A stretch of 64,000 nt of DNA, from the NCBI GenBank assembly GCA_932521025.1, contig OW051473.1, positions 3,100,001 to 3,164,000 of the forward strand. Direction: 5' to 3'. A model generated the notes under the pieces. It saw only the letters and a list, made by a program, of their open reading frames with translations, did not search any database and was not told the origin of the DNA. Positions within the stretch are counted from its first letter, which is position 1. Each line of letters opens with the position of its first letter. Made by a program: the position numbers and the translations under genes. This document shows, piece by piece, positions 22,901-36,070 of this stretch. The stretch is from Oscheius onirici. Its lineage: Eukaryota; Nematoda; Chromadorea; Rhabditida; Rhabditidae.

Positions 22901-24793
22901 GTTTGGTCACGCGTGGTGGATGTTGATGTTGCTGAAGTCACATGAAAACAACAAAGTGTGTTTCGCAATCGAGTATAATAAAGCCTTCCACTATTTCTGA
23001 CCTTAGTTCCTGGTCTCGTCATTTCCTCCTCCCTTGTGTGGACTTTCGCCATTTAGCCGTGGGTGCGTCCGCGGTGCATGAGCGTCTGCGACGCGACCCC
23101 GGCATAGGCTGACGTAACGCGAGACGATCGATAGCTTGCGCGCTTTTTTCACTGACTCACAAGCTCTCCCAACATCTGCAGCATTCCTATTTCCTCGCGT
23201 CATTCTTTCCAAATGCAATCTTTCCACCCACATGTTCCTGTAACGCTTGCGCGCACCTGTACAGCCCAGTTATTTAATGGCGTTGCTTCTTGATCGGAAC
23301 CAAGCCTCCACCCCCCTAGGAACCCATATGGCGGGTCAGTTGGTGCCTGGCCACGTGTATTCTTCAGTCCGAGCAACTCGCTCTTCGAAAGACTAGCGTC
23401 ATATTTCGATTTAGTAGTCAATGTTTTTGCTGGAAGCCTTCGGGAAAACATTTGTGAACACAACAATGCACTTTTATTTACGTTTGTATTAAATAAGATG
23501 GAGTGCGCGTAACTTGCGCCCGTTCCTAGTCTCCTTATCAATCGTTGTCTTTTCTTTTTTGGAGAGTGCACCACAATCAACCCCAATTTTCAGCTCCGCC
23601 ACGCTTTTGAGAGATCCTTCGGACAACGCGCCTTCTCTTCGCAAGTCTTCATCTGCTGTCAGTTGGTCGTTCACCGAGAAGGGACAAGTGAGTTCCTTAT
23701 TCTGTTGTTTTCATTGTATAGCACCAATCGTGTCGTTATCGCCGTTCCTGCTATCCATCTAGCAGAAAGTCTAAATAAGTGTCAGCTGCTACCTCCCAGA
23801 GCACCTTCGCGCTCCTTAGCACGCTGTGTATCGTGTCTTTCCGAGGTCGATGTTGGCAATCTAGTATTCTGACGCAACTGATTGTCAAACCTTGTTAGAT
23901 CACGCGATCTCAGTGCGGGGTTCCCCAGCACGCGGTGACAAAATCATCGTGTCAAGGAAACGCTTTATAACCAGCTGTGGTGCATTTTTCCATCGGTTCT
24001 TATCACGCCTCTCGCTCTTTGCGGACGGACAGGGTCGGGAAAATGGTGGTGGAGCCATTTTCCTTGCCGTCCTCCGGGATACCCCTTTTTGTAACAGCTG
24101 ACCTTCCACCCCCTACTTTCGGCCATTTTCTCTGCCTCCAGCAACGACTGTTAACCCGCTTTCTTCCAGGAACTCTCCCCTTGGACTTCTCCGGACAACT
24201 CGGTCAAATCGAGCACAACGGCTTTCCTTCCCGGATTGGCCCATAATCAAATCAGTGAGCACCACCACCACACTCAGGTGAGTAATACAGAAGACTTCTT
24301 AATTTAATCCCTCATATGACTGCTTTGCTTTCGCATGTAACGCTAAAATCCCCACAAATTAAATTCAGTCATTCAGAGCCATTCACCGCGTTTTTCTTGC
24401 CCACGCATTTCCCACGCGTCGTTTCCTATACAATGAATGCAAACAGTTTCATATTGCAATCTTTCTTCTTGCAGGGTGGTCTTGTTATGAGTAGCACAAC
24501 TACCGACTCCAAAATGTCAGTTTTGGTTCCTGCTGCACCCAACCATGCTGCCTTCTCTCCGTCTTTGGCTTCGGCTGCCTCGTCTTCAGTGAGCGTTCCT
24601 GCTATCAATCCGCTGGAGCCTCAGGTCGCCTCTCATGATAGGAAGGTATCTAGTTCCGCGTTTAAATTTTCAATGGTATCTCTTCCAGAGCTATGGAATG
24701 TTTGGCAACATGTTCCGCCAGGGATTCTTCTCTCGTCCGGTCGTTCGTTCCGACGAGGAAAACTACCGCTACATCATGGCTCTCGACCGTTGA
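19911..24793 (+). CDS. Ser/His-rich regulatory-type protein with conserved-looking C-terminus
   Basis: Eight exons (19911-20012, 20373-20445, 20764-20960, 21189-21241, 23594-23687, 24170-24277, 24475-24645, 24689-24793) give 300 aa, all in phase. The protein is polar and probably disordered: HQEHQSLHDQH at the start, SKSDPHLNIPHLMMSQDE, KSSSAVSWSFTEKGQ in the middle, then EHHHHTQ. It closes on an ordered-looking tail (GNMFRQGFFSRPVVRSDEEN then YRYIMALDR). I have the impression the tail is conserved in animals but cannot name the family. A TATATAA at 20671-20677 and an internal ATG at 20799 in exon 3 suggest a shorter isoform (MEQSGYPAPKEGFLVVKSS...). AATAAA lies near 25130. Confidence 0.8.
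20671..20677 (+). promoter_or_regulatory. probable internal TATA box
   Basis: TATATAA sits about 130 nt upstream of the in-frame ATG at 20799 in exon 3 of the eight-exon gene and 93 nt upstream of that exon's acceptor. This would allow a short isoform lacking exons 1 and 2. Confidence 0.4.
21242..23593 (+). promoter_or_regulatory. long intron with clustered E-box and CRE/UPRE-like sites
   Basis: At 2.35 kb this is by far the longest intron whose exons are both certain. It contains a perfect CRE palindrome TGACGTCA (22210-22217), a palindromic CCCACGTGGG (22416-22425), TCACGTGG (22515-22522), CCACGTCA, i.e. TGACGTGG on the minus strand (22675-22682), TGACGTAA (23110-23117), and further CACGTG cores near 22014 and 23353. 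It is also more GC-rich than its flanks. Likely a regulatory intron for bHLH and bZIP factors, possibly with alternative first exons. Confidence 0.45.
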
Positions 24794-26659
24794 ACCCCTT
24801 TGCTTCCTCATTTATATGAGACCATTAATGGTGTACATTAGAGTCCGCAACCCTCCCACCCTTTTTTTTAGCGGTCTGGTGTTTTCCTTTCTCTGTTTTA
24901 GCACTATCCACTTTAGTTGTCTTTACGGGTAGGGTCCTTCGTATAGGGCTCAAAACTACGCTGTCTTCTCGCCCATCTTCCATCTCTCTTTTCGTATCTT
25001 ATAATCAATTTTTCGGTTCTATAAATGTTCACTGGTCTTCGAAATATTACGAAGTGGGCCGGAAGACAGCGTCGGGTAGTTCAACAGAGTATATGTTAGA
25101 CATATTCCTCATCAAACTCTTGTTCAAAATAAAACTTTCGCTTTAAACTCAAAACTGTTTTGCAGACGGCCGGTGTTATCAGTTAGCGGTCATTCGAGTT
25201 CTTCTTTGTTCCAGGCAGAAGGTCATTGTCCAAAGCAGTAACTCCGATTTTCTGCCGGTTGCCCGTCTCACATTTCATCAGGCTGACTCTCGCTCGATCA
25301 ATCTGTGATTCCAATGCGGAAACGAAGCAACTCGGAGGAATGGAGATACCACTTGTTCGCGAAGAAAGCAGAGAGATTAGTGACCGGTGAATGTGATCGC
25401 CACAGAGAACTGAGAAAAAGTGTTATCCGACTGGGCTCAAAGCTCATTTCCTGTTGACAGCAACAGTTCAGCGACTAAACTGAGTGTACTGTACAGCAAC
25501 AGGTTATGGTGTTACATCAACCTCAATGGAAGAAAAACATCATAACATTCGTATGTCAAAAGATTTTTAAAAATCAGGAAATGGTCTCAGGCAGAATCCA
25601 TTCTATTAAAGTTCAACCGTCTCTGTCTGTCTGTTTTTGCAGGTTTTTGCAAAGTGCTGCGGCGGGATGGAACCCCCGTCGCCACTTTTGCTATGTCTAC
25701 ACGCTTATTACAATTCACATTTCAACAGAAGTACTAACCGGAAAGAACTTGTCATCCAAAGTGCGAAGGGAGCCTGTCATTAACTGTTTTTTAAGGATTA
25801 CACTGTTTGTACGCCTAAACGATATACCAAGTAGAGAGATGAATCGTCTCAAAACAGCAGAAAATATCTTATTACACGATAATTTTGTGTCCGTGGGACT
25901 AAAATGGATAGAAACAGCTTTTTTCATCCATGGATTTTTTCATTCACTCTTATCATGAAAGAAGTACAAATTTTCACACTCCCCCATGATATATTCTCGC
26001 ACAAGACGTAGGCATATCTTGTGATTAACTCTGTTCTTCCAAAACTTTTCTCAGGCGAGTTCCTACTCTGACCTCATCAGACAAGTCTATGTCATAGTTC
26101 AGTGCATTAAAATTTTAAAAGTTCCACTACTCTTCCCATAATCTCGCTTATGCACGATTCTGAACTCTGAACAGTACTAAGAATTGCCATTTTGAGTGTG
26201 AGGTCACAATGGGAGGGATTTCTCAAAAAACCTTCTATCCACCGTATCCGTTTGTTGAAGAACACTACCGGAAAATTTATTGTCAACACTCTCAAAGTAT
26301 GTAATTTTAGTGGCTAGTCATATCTTTGGCCTGTAATTTTGCGCATCCGTCACTGCATGCCAATTGTGACGCCTGCTTGCCAATTTGCAAAATTACAGTA
26401 GAAAAACGCAGTCGAGACGCTGAAAACCTTTGATCACAGCTTCAATTTCAGCGGACCACCCGTATTGTAGCACTCAGTCCTAATTGGCTATCCCTAAAAA
26501 GCTTAGACTGCCAACTGAAGGAAGGCTCAAATTACTGGGTGATGTCAGCAGACTGCTTCGATTCTATATAATGGTCACCTATCACTACCCTTCGTTATTT
26601 CTCGACTTTCTGTCTTCTTTTTAAGTCTGTACACATTCAAATTGTTTTCAGAAACCAGC
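24794..26659. other. intergenic region
   Basis: Contains the 3' UTR of the eight-exon gene (AATAAA near 25130) and the promoter of the first Cys-rich peptide gene (TATATAA at 26565-26571). A 150-codon plus-strand open frame at 25506-25958 lacks splice or family support and was not accepted. Confidence 0.4.
26565..26571 (+). promoter_or_regulatory. TATA box of Cys-rich peptide gene 1
   Basis: TATATAA about 95 nt upstream of the ATG at 26660. A TTTTCAG acceptor lies only nine bases before the ATG, so the leader is either spliced or trans-spliced. Confidence 0.45.
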
Positions 26660-26885
26660 ATGTTTTTCCCTATTCTCATTTTGCTCGTCTTGGTGGCTAG
26701 TAAGTCAAAAGAGATTTTGTTTGTAACTATATCCTACAGGCCCAGCAGAATCGGGATTTTTCAAACGATGGGTCGAAGATGATGGAATCCTACTTTCTGA
26801 CGACGGAACATCAAACTGTTTCTGCTGCAGAGCTTTCGTCTGTCGTCATCAGAAGTGTCCGTGTTCCATATACAAAGCGTTGTGA
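26660..26885 (+). CDS. small secreted six-cysteine peptide, copy 1
   Basis: Two exons (26660-26699, 26740-26885), a 40-nt intron in phase 1, 61 aa. A signal peptide (MFFPILILLVLVASPAESG) precedes a short acidic propeptide-like region (RWVEDDGILLSDDG) and a compact Cys cluster CFCCRAFVCRHQKCPC followed by SIYKAL. The framework is C-x-C-C-x4-C-x5-C-x-C, enough for three disulphides in 16 residues. Copy 2 lies 0.7 kb downstream with the same intron position and phase. I cannot match the framework to a described defensin, ShK or CNC/NLP family. Secreted effector, hormone-like or antimicrobial roles are all possible; none is shown. Confidence 0.85.
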
Positions 26886-27606
26886 AGTACCCGTCTATAA
26901 ACTCTTTGTTATCCTTTTCCAACTTTATTTCGCAAAAGGCAAAGCTAGTTTTTCTAAACAAGAAGTTTCGTCAAGCATGACTTTGAGTTGAATACCGTAT
27001 GAGGATAACATCTTAAATGGTCAAAAGCCTATAAAACATGTATCCAGTATAGTGTTCTTGATACCTATTTTATCGTGTTTTTGACATACAGAAGTGGTTT
27101 TTTTTTGACATACAGTCACACTTTGTTTATGCCAGAGCCCGCTTCTAATTGTTCTCTCGTCATGAGCAGAAGATGAAGATAGAGGTACGAGACAACGTCA
27201 TTGATGTCTCGTTTGTAATATTGGCTCCCTGAGGGGTCATCTGGTCCCAATCTTGTTTCCTCTAACGGCATCACAAGCGCAGATTAGGTAAAAAGGTTTG
27301 TGATCCCGCAACGGAAAACACGCCTACACTTTAATTTTGATACTCGGTAGAGCCTAGATGATAGTTTTTGATTCCAATTGAATCCTGTCACATGCTCAAA
27401 CGTGTGGGCATGTGAAAAGTTCAAATTTTTTTTTCAGCAATTTCTTGCACTCACTACCAAATTCTAAAAATTGCTGTCTGACGGCAAAGATCGCACTCTT
27501 TTCAGACTAGGGAGCCTCTGATTGCAATTGCCGTGGCGTGTATTGCAATTAAAATTTCTGTCGTCTTGTTCCAGAGTTAGATAATAACCGTCATTCCACT
27601 AGCATC
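26886..27606. other. spacer between the two Cys-rich peptide genes
   Basis: No third copy was found. The stretch carries the promoter of copy 2; no TATA box as clear as that of copy 1 was seen. Confidence 0.4.
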
Positions 27607-27959
27607 ATGCTTCGACTCCTTGTTCTCTTCGTCTTCGTTACAATCTTGGCAGGTGAGTATTCTATCACATTATTTTAACCGAAAACTTAACTTTCGCAGT
27701 TTGTCGTATTAAGTTTAGAGAGTCGTAATTGAACTCTCTAAAAGATATTTCTATAATTCCTAAACCATCGAATTCCCTTAAAGTTAAGATTTCACTTTCA
27801 GAAATGTGTGAAAGTTCTCTTCTGCCACCTGGCCGGCCATTCGGCAGAGGAGTTTTTACCAGCGAAACGGAAGATGATGCCTCCAAAATCTGCTTCTGTT
27901 GCCGAGCTTTTGTCTGCCATCATCAGATGTGCCCGTGTTCTAAATTCATTGCATTGTAA
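27607..27959 (+). CDS. small secreted six-cysteine peptide, copy 2
   Basis: Two exons (27607-27652, 27802-27959) around a 149-nt phase-1 intron, 67 aa. A signal peptide (MLRLLVLFVFVTILAEMCES) is followed by a longer spacer (LLPPGRPFGRGVFTSETEDD) and the cluster CFCCRAFVCHHQMCPC plus SKFIAL. The mature core differs from copy 1 at only two positions inside the Cys cluster, whereas signal and spacer are quite different. This suggests purifying selection on the core. It also has one extra Cys at the signal/spacer border. Expected to be secreted; function unknown. Confidence 0.85.
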
Positions 27960-28227
27960 TACACAAAAGCGCAGTTGAAATATATGTTGAAAACGTATTG
28001 AGATATAGTTTTTTTTACTAAGCACACAATATACTGAATACCAATGATAATACTTTTGCTGTACTGTGTACAAGCAACTTTCATAAAGTTGGAATGCACG
28101 GTACCGACATGACGAAACACACAAAAATATCCTGAGAATGTACAATTAACGGGTAGTATATGGCGTAGTTGATTCTAGCTGACACGTGTTTTGAGAAAGA
28201 ACATGGGTTTGTGGTGGAGCAACGGGA

Positions 28228-29209
28228 TTAGGCAGTGTGAAGGGATCTCATTGATACCGGAGGAGCATCCGTTGACACGGGATGATGGGGTTGGCTGAGG
28301 AAGGGAAATCGTCTTGCCAGAACGGCGTTGATTTCCTCTCGATATAAGCAATATGAGCCAGCTGCATAGAGAAGAAATCCGCCAACAACAAAACCATAAA
28401 ATCCAATGCCAAACGACTCCTAGAACATTTTCTTCAGATGTTAATTGACTGGAAACTCTTACGTCGTAGCCGGATGGGATGTACCTCATGGTGCTCGTGA
28501 TGAACAACAAGCAAACTAACAATAACAGGAAAAGAATAATAAACAGAACTGCTGAAAACAAAATTTTTGTCAAATAAGTGTTTGATTGTACTACCTCCGA
28601 CTGCCAGTAAGTGTACGAATATCTTTGCCTTCTCCTTTGCTATTCTCTCCACTTTTTCATTGCAACAACAGGCAATACTGAAGATGAGACATGCAAAGGG
28701 CACGATGATCAGATACCGTGCGATGTACATTGAAATGTACATAACTGAAATGATTGGTGTAAGTTTTACTTCAAGCGAAAACTCACGAAACGGAGGAGCC
28801 ACGATTGTATCAAAGGGTGCAGGAAATGGTTCCCTAGAGACTTCCCAAGGTGTACATTTGATAACTTCTGCAGTTGTATTGCGCAAACAATCATCATTCA
28901 ACCCTCTCTTAAAGACTTTTCGAAAGACAAGAAATATCAACTGACCTGGAATTCTATGCTATTTGTCGGATCTCTGACTATTAACCAGGCGTTGTTTTTG
29001 TAGAAAAATGAAAGAACCACACAAGCTACCAGATACCACATGGAGGTGCACACATACCCGCATAAACGAGTTGGCGGGCCGGAATCTTCCATATTCTAAA
29101 TTAAAAGTGATTGATGAAAGTAAAATTGAAATCTTAGGGTAAACTAAGGTCAAAGCACACACGAATGGCTCACCGGTGGATCGTCGTCTATGCGAGATAC
29201 ACTCGTCAT
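28228..29209 (-). CDS. four-TM claudin/PMP22-like membrane protein
   Basis: Six exons (29209-29174, 29095-28946, 28907-28787, 28744-28595, 28551-28463, 28419-28228) give 245 aa. After a cytosolic N-terminus come TM1 (WYLVACVVLSFFY), a long extracellular loop with two Cys (DDCLRNTTAEVIKCTPWEVS), TM2 (YLIIVPFACLIFSIACCC), a Lys-rich cytosolic loop (NEKVERIAKEKAKI), TM3 (a very Leu-rich FIILFLLLLVCLLFIT), TM4 (GFYGFVVGGFLLYAAGSYC) and a Pro/Ser tail. Topology and loop sizes resemble the claudin/PMP22 superfamily, but the signature W-LW-C-C is not obvious. A TTACAG acceptor lies one base before the ATG. Precise family uncertain. Confidence 0.8.
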
Positions 29210-30405
29210 GCTGTAACTTGCTAATTGCATATAAAAGCCGTCAATCGTAGCGCTCCAAGTTCGCAAACTGGCAAGATCAATAGAGCAGAGAAGAATCTCA
29301 ATGAGGCGCTTCGACTAAACAATGGCCGAATTTCTCTCTCAAGCTTTTACAGCTCTCATCTCTTTTGTTTTGAGTTGTTTTACGGAAGAAGCGCGTTCTC
29401 TTCAAGATTTGAAATGAAATTTTTATAAACGACTAAGACAAGGAATTGATAGTGCTATCAGTAACAAAATATCGATAACCGTGAGATGTTGGCGTCGAAC
29501 GACCAAACAAACTTGCTTCCGTGCAAAGAAGAGCTTACTTTTGGAACGCGAAAAATACACAAAGAGCTGGGTCAAATTGGGGTCAGTACTCTGTACAAGA
29601 CTGTGAGAAGAAGTGAGTAAGCAGGGGGTAGAGAGATTAGATCGGTTATTAATGAGGATGCACAAAAACTGGTTGAATAAGTCACCTCATTTCACAAGAG
29701 AGATTGCTGACCTTGGCAAATACTGGGTCGACAAGGTCGTTATTCGATTACCACGAGAGAGCTGAGAACATGGAAAACGAACGAGAGTGAAGTAAAGAGA
29801 ATATATCCTGTCAGCCGGCTGTGAGGGAAGATTATGCGCAGTCGTATACAATACGTTTCGCGGCCAGTCACCGATCAATTCTTAGAGGACATTGTTTGCG
29901 CGCAAAGTCAAGTTCTCTCCTCGAACTAATAATGAGTCTGTTCGTCGCTCTGCCACAGGCACATCTGCTTGCGCGCGAGTTTATAGTTGGGAGGTAAACA
30001 CGGTTCTTGCTTTAACGAGACACTCCCAGTTGTCAAGGAGACGGGCGTTTAAGCGCAAGCATATAATGTCTGAGCAAGATCATTGCCCTCATTAAAGGGC
30101 GTAAAAGAGCGCGAGACAGGAAATGAAACGATTTTTCAGCAATTCCATTACCAAACGTTTTAGTAGGGCTATAATGAAAGGGTGCTCGGTTTGGGTGCTA
30201 ACCTAATGTGAGGCGCCAACATGGCCTCAATGTCGTAATCAATTCGACATGAATAAGACATTCTGGTCAGATTCTGGAGTGTCTGAAACGACCCGCCCGT
30301 CTGCACTTACCTTCTGGCGGCAAGATTGACCCTTTCCTTTTAATGCCAATATCTGAGATTTATGGTACTTCGCTCTTATTAACGTTCAAACTTTTTATTG
30401 ATAGT
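29210..30405. other. intergenic region
   Basis: Nothing coding or structured was recognised between the two four-TM genes. Confidence 0.4.
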
Positions 30406-31231
30406 CTATTCTTGGTTTCTTTCTCGTGTAGTCAGCTCAACATCTGGCGGAACAGCATTGTATACTTGTTTTCGCTTCTTATATCTCCAGTAGCTTATTT
30501 GCATGAAAATAGAGCCAATTAAGTTGAAGCACAAACTTGCGAGGAGAAGCCATCTGCCTGCTCCGAATTTGACCTGAAATATTTTAGAATGATTGTGAAA
30601 CTCTTGTCTACCTCTGGTCGATGGTCAATAGCGGCTTCACTCAGACTCAGCCAAATCTTTGCAAAGCTGAATGCTAAAATCTCTTATTTTAAAATAAGAA
30701 TTAAAAGTCACCGAAAACAGCTGAGCATAGAGCGGTAGTAGCACAAAAAATCCACTGCATTTTCCATTCCAGATTCACAAAAGAGAACAAAATTCCAGCA
30801 AGAGCTGAGATAATCACCGAAAACATTGAATACCGTCCATATTCTTCAGGCTGTTGACCTGAACACAGATTTTGGACGCTTTGTAAAACTGCTTACCAGG
30901 AAAAATGTCTGTTTGAAGACCGATATTTATCATGTGAATAGAAACGCTGAGTTCGTGCCATAGATCGCAGTGGAGAAGCTCATTGTTCATGTAGATGCAT
31001 CTTTCAGATAATCCAATCTAGGCAACTGTCAGGGCTGCAAGTAAAGCTTACCCCAAGACTGCAATTCCTCCATTCTTTATTCTTATAGTCCATGTTTATC
31101 ACGCATTCTGTATCTGCATTAAGCCATTTTGTGTTATAGACGGCGGACAGAACTAGTATCACTGCCAGAACATGGCACAGAAGAATGGTGAATAAAACAA
31201 AACGATCGTCCCAAGTCTTCCAAATTCGCAT
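30406..31231 (-). CDS. four-TM claudin-like membrane protein
   Basis: Five exons (31231-31052, 31017-30897, 30858-30712, 30673-30612, 30573-30406) give 225 aa. One intron is only 34 nt. Start MRIWKTWDDRFVLFTILLCH gives TM1. The extracellular loop has W (NTKWLNADTEC) and Cys pairs (WRNCSLG, SERCIYMNNELLHCDLW). TM2 (YSMFSVIISALAGILFSFVN), TM3 (MQWIFCATTALCSAVFAFSF) and TM4 (WLLLASLCFNLIGSIFMQI) follow, then a basic cytosolic tail (YWRYKKRKQ). The order fits the claudin superfamily; unlike the 4.6-8.6 kb genes it lacks the CCKK-x-IHP box, so it is a different subfamily. Function not determinable. Confidence 0.8.
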
Positions 31232-31376
31232 CGTATAGAGATAGTTGGGACAATACCGGTAGGTGTTAAACAATAAGTCGGACAGATAATCGATAAATAT
31301 CGCAAAGCGTTACATGCCAAGGCATCTCCACCCAGAGAACGAGTTTCAAAAGGTTTATTGTTGACGCAACATTGAT

Positions 31377-31849
31377 CTACAAATTCGGAATCTCTGGGAT
31401 TTCCACGTAAGTTGGGACAGAGTAGATGGTATATCCCGACTGGATACCGATGTCGGCGAGTTTCGCATTGTCCTCAAAGTGTTGCACTGAAAAGCATCTT
31501 TTCAAAGAAGGTGACTTGTAACCTCCGAAAACGATCCACTGAATGTCCGATGGAACGTTGGTCGCAGCCTCGACAGCCTTCTTCACCTGGAATTCAATTT
31601 GTTTCAGGAGAATTGAAACGTGTTAACCTGCAAAGCAGTAGCATCGTCGGCGACCTCTATTGGGATGGTGTGTCCAGCAAACTCTCTGGTCTTGTTATAG
31701 ACGATAGCCTTCAACTTCCTTCAAAAAGAATAAAATCACAAAAAGGCTTTAAACTACATTTCGCGGAGGTTGTTGACAATGCCGATAGGATGGCAACATT
31801 TCGTCACTAGATATACAGGCTCTGCTGTTTCAATTGGCTCAATCTTCAT
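31377..31849 (-). CDS. 130-aa protein with probable ubiquitin-like fold
   Basis: Three exons (31849-31758, 31718-31628, 31586-31377) in phase. From residue about 31 the sequence has the rhythm of a ubiquitin-like domain: KLKAIVYNKTREFAGHTIPI (beta hairpin), EVADDATALQVKKAVEAATN (helix), PSDIQWIVFGGYKSPSL, then DNAKLADIGIQSGYTIYSVP where ubiquitin has the L-x-D-YNI segment. The C-terminus (YVEIPEIPNL) has no Gly-Gly, so it would not be conjugated. The fold assignment is by eye. Confidence 0.6.
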
Positions 31850-32742
31850 TGTATAGCAGGCAATATTAGAACATCTTGCAATTCCACCTCTGGCACTTAT
31901 TGTGTACACAAAGAACAACATGGCATTGTTATTCCATGTAAAAAAAGTAAAGTTTATCCTTTTCAACGGCGGAGTTTTCTGGGAGACAAGCTCCTACTGC
32001 GTGAGGGGTCAATCTGAGGGCCAGATCGTGTGAGGCGTTTACGTTCCAAAGTTGTCCAACCTGTTCCACGGAACGCCTTATTCCAAGTATGAAAGGTTAA
32101 AATATATGGAAAGATATTGCATGCATAAAAGGTTAAAATCTGTATGAAAAACGATTTGAATCACAAAATTTTGTACAATTAACAGCTTATATTTGCTATC
32201 TGTTGGTTTGTTTTAACAAAACATTAGAAAATATTTTCTCTATATATTGTAACCATTTTTGAACCTTTCTACTTCATCGAAGCAGTCCTTTAATAGCTGT
32301 AGAGCAATCGGCAGAGAAAAATGGGTCCCGCACGGAACATTGGCCCTTAGCCACTATAGAGATAAAAGACCAACCAATCGAACTTTCGTTTCAAATTTGC
32401 CTATCCTATCAGGGTCTCAGTTGCAAAATTCTACGTAGCCATTATTGGCATTTTGCAGTTTTGTGTCTTGCGACTGAGTAGTGCGTCAATTTTCAGCATT
32501 TATAGCATTTCAGGGTATCGTTCTCCGAGTACTATGTGAAGGTTCATTTTTACACACACATACCATTGGTTTCCAATGTGTATTTTACTTGTGAAGCACT
32601 TACGATTACAATTCCACTGAAAAATGCGCGACTGATTGAAAATTGTAAAGAACAAAAACCGAATGTCGATCAGTGGACACCGCTTGGTTGTCGTCTTTTG
32701 CTTTTGTCGCTTTCCAAATTATACAGTCGATTGTCTTTCAGG
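31850..32742. other. divergent promoter region
   Basis: Separates the ubiquitin-like gene (minus) from the V-ATPase B gene (plus). No coding exon was recognised; a TCTTTCAG acceptor lies one base before the V-ATPase ATG. Confidence 0.4.
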
Positions 32743-34518
<1,776 letters not shown>

Positions 34519-35170
34519 GGATCTCCTTAGAATGTAGCCCCCTTGCCAACCACATTGTGTCCCTTTCACTTTTTAATACCTACTGTATCCTTCTGAGAGC
34601 GACTGTTCCGGCAGTCCGATATAGAGTCTATTATGTAGCCTAGCCAGTGTATAGTGTGATTCCCATCAAAAGTGTATGCAAGTGATACCGCGATCATTCC
34701 AACTTTTTTACTAGACCGATGTTTCTTTTTGTTGTAATTAAATTTTCTGGTTCTAGAGCAAATAAGATATATTTTCAACTTCAGTAGTAATAAGAATTTT
34801 ATCGAGGCTGTTTTCTGTCTGTCCGACGTGGCCTTCAATCCGAGACGCTTTGATACACTAGCGCATCAGTGTCATACGAAGTCATGTTCAAATCAGGATT
34901 GTCTAGAAACTCTGCGCTGTGGGTCTCTCTTTTATAGAAAAATTAGAAAAGTGGTTGAACTGTATTGCCCACCACACGCTCCCCCAGAATTTCTCCAGTT
35001 GTTGAAACTTAAAACGTTTTCCTTTTGCAGGTGAAACAACTGTAAGCCGTATAGTTGCAATTTGCGTAGACACGAGGTAAACTAAACTTGATCAAAATGT
35101 CTTCATAGTCTTCGTAAGTTAATAATAACAATCGCACGTCTCGTTAGCTATACAACATTTATTCTACCGT
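34519..35170. other. 3' region between convergent genes
   Basis: Downstream of V-ATPase B (plus) and of ATP synthase g (minus). No further gene was seen. Confidence 0.4.
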
Positions 35171-36070
35171 CTAGAAAGAGGTCTTGTCCTCGGGAACCTG
35201 CTCCTTAACCTTCTTGTGAGTGGACTTAGAGACGAAGTCAGAAGGCACCTGAAAGATACATTAAAAAAATGATAAAGTGGCTGTTACTTTGCATTCTTCA
35301 ACAAATCGGCTATGAAATAGCAGTCCAAAAATAAGTAACAGATTTTTTGAACTATTTTTTGTGTCGCGCAACAACTATTGACCAATGTTCATTGAGAATT
35401 TTGTTTTGTGTTTTCAAAATTCGGACCCAAGGAAAGCCAAATTTTTGCAACGACGGTGATAAACTTGGCGAATGTCTTGATTTGAGATACACATAGTCTT
35501 CAATCCGCCTTGAAACTGGCTTACATTCATTCAAGAAAACTTATTTCTATTGATAAACTTTCCTACATTTTAATAGTTTCCTTGATTGCTCTGAGATTTT
35601 GCTGAACAAACTATCAAAGAAGAAAATATAAACGAATTTTTCAAGAGACCTACCAAATAACCGAAGATGTAGCGACGTCCAATCATCTCACCAATGAAGA
35701 ACCAGAAAACAACTTCAAGAGCGACAGCGGTATAGACAAGACCTTCCTGAAAGTATCCGTATTGTGTACAAAACACGAAAACAGAATTAAAGCAATAAAC
35801 CATACCTTCACGGTGAGAGAAACGTACTGCTTGTTGGTGATGTACTGGGTAACCTTCTTCCAGTCAGCCTTAACGGCGGGCCAGTCAGCGGTTCTTGGAG
35901 GGGCAAGCTCGTGCTTGGCGACAGCCTGAATTGGAACTAGAAAAAAACCAAAATCATGATCATACCTTCAGAATGGCCAAGCGACGAGGGAACTGGGCGG
36001 CCTGGTGGCGGTAAATGGCGCCCCAAAGGTTGGCCTGCTTCTCGAAGAAGTTCATCTTACGGGTCGCCAT
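35171..36070 (-). CDS. asg-1: mitochondrial ATP synthase subunit g
   Basis: Four exons (36070-35966, 35925-35806, 35746-35654, 35248-35171), all phase 0, 131 aa. The last intron is long (405 nt). Recognised by NLWGAIYRHQAAQFPRRLAI, AVAKHELAPPRTADWPAVKA and the single membrane helix EGLVYTAVALEVVFWFFIGE followed by MIGRRYIFGYLV, matching nematode ATP synthase g of the F0 sector in the inner mitochondrial membrane. Subunit g sits at the dimer interface and supports ATP synthase dimerisation. A TTTTTAG acceptor lies eight bases upstream of the ATG, fitting trans-splicing. The symbol is by homology to the C. elegans asg genes; which paralogue it is cannot be decided. Confidence 0.92.

Noticed and set aside
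25506-25958. 150-codon plus-strand open frame
   Set aside because: No recognisable motif, atypical composition, no splice or promoter signals; its minus strand is also partly open. Not enough to call a gene.
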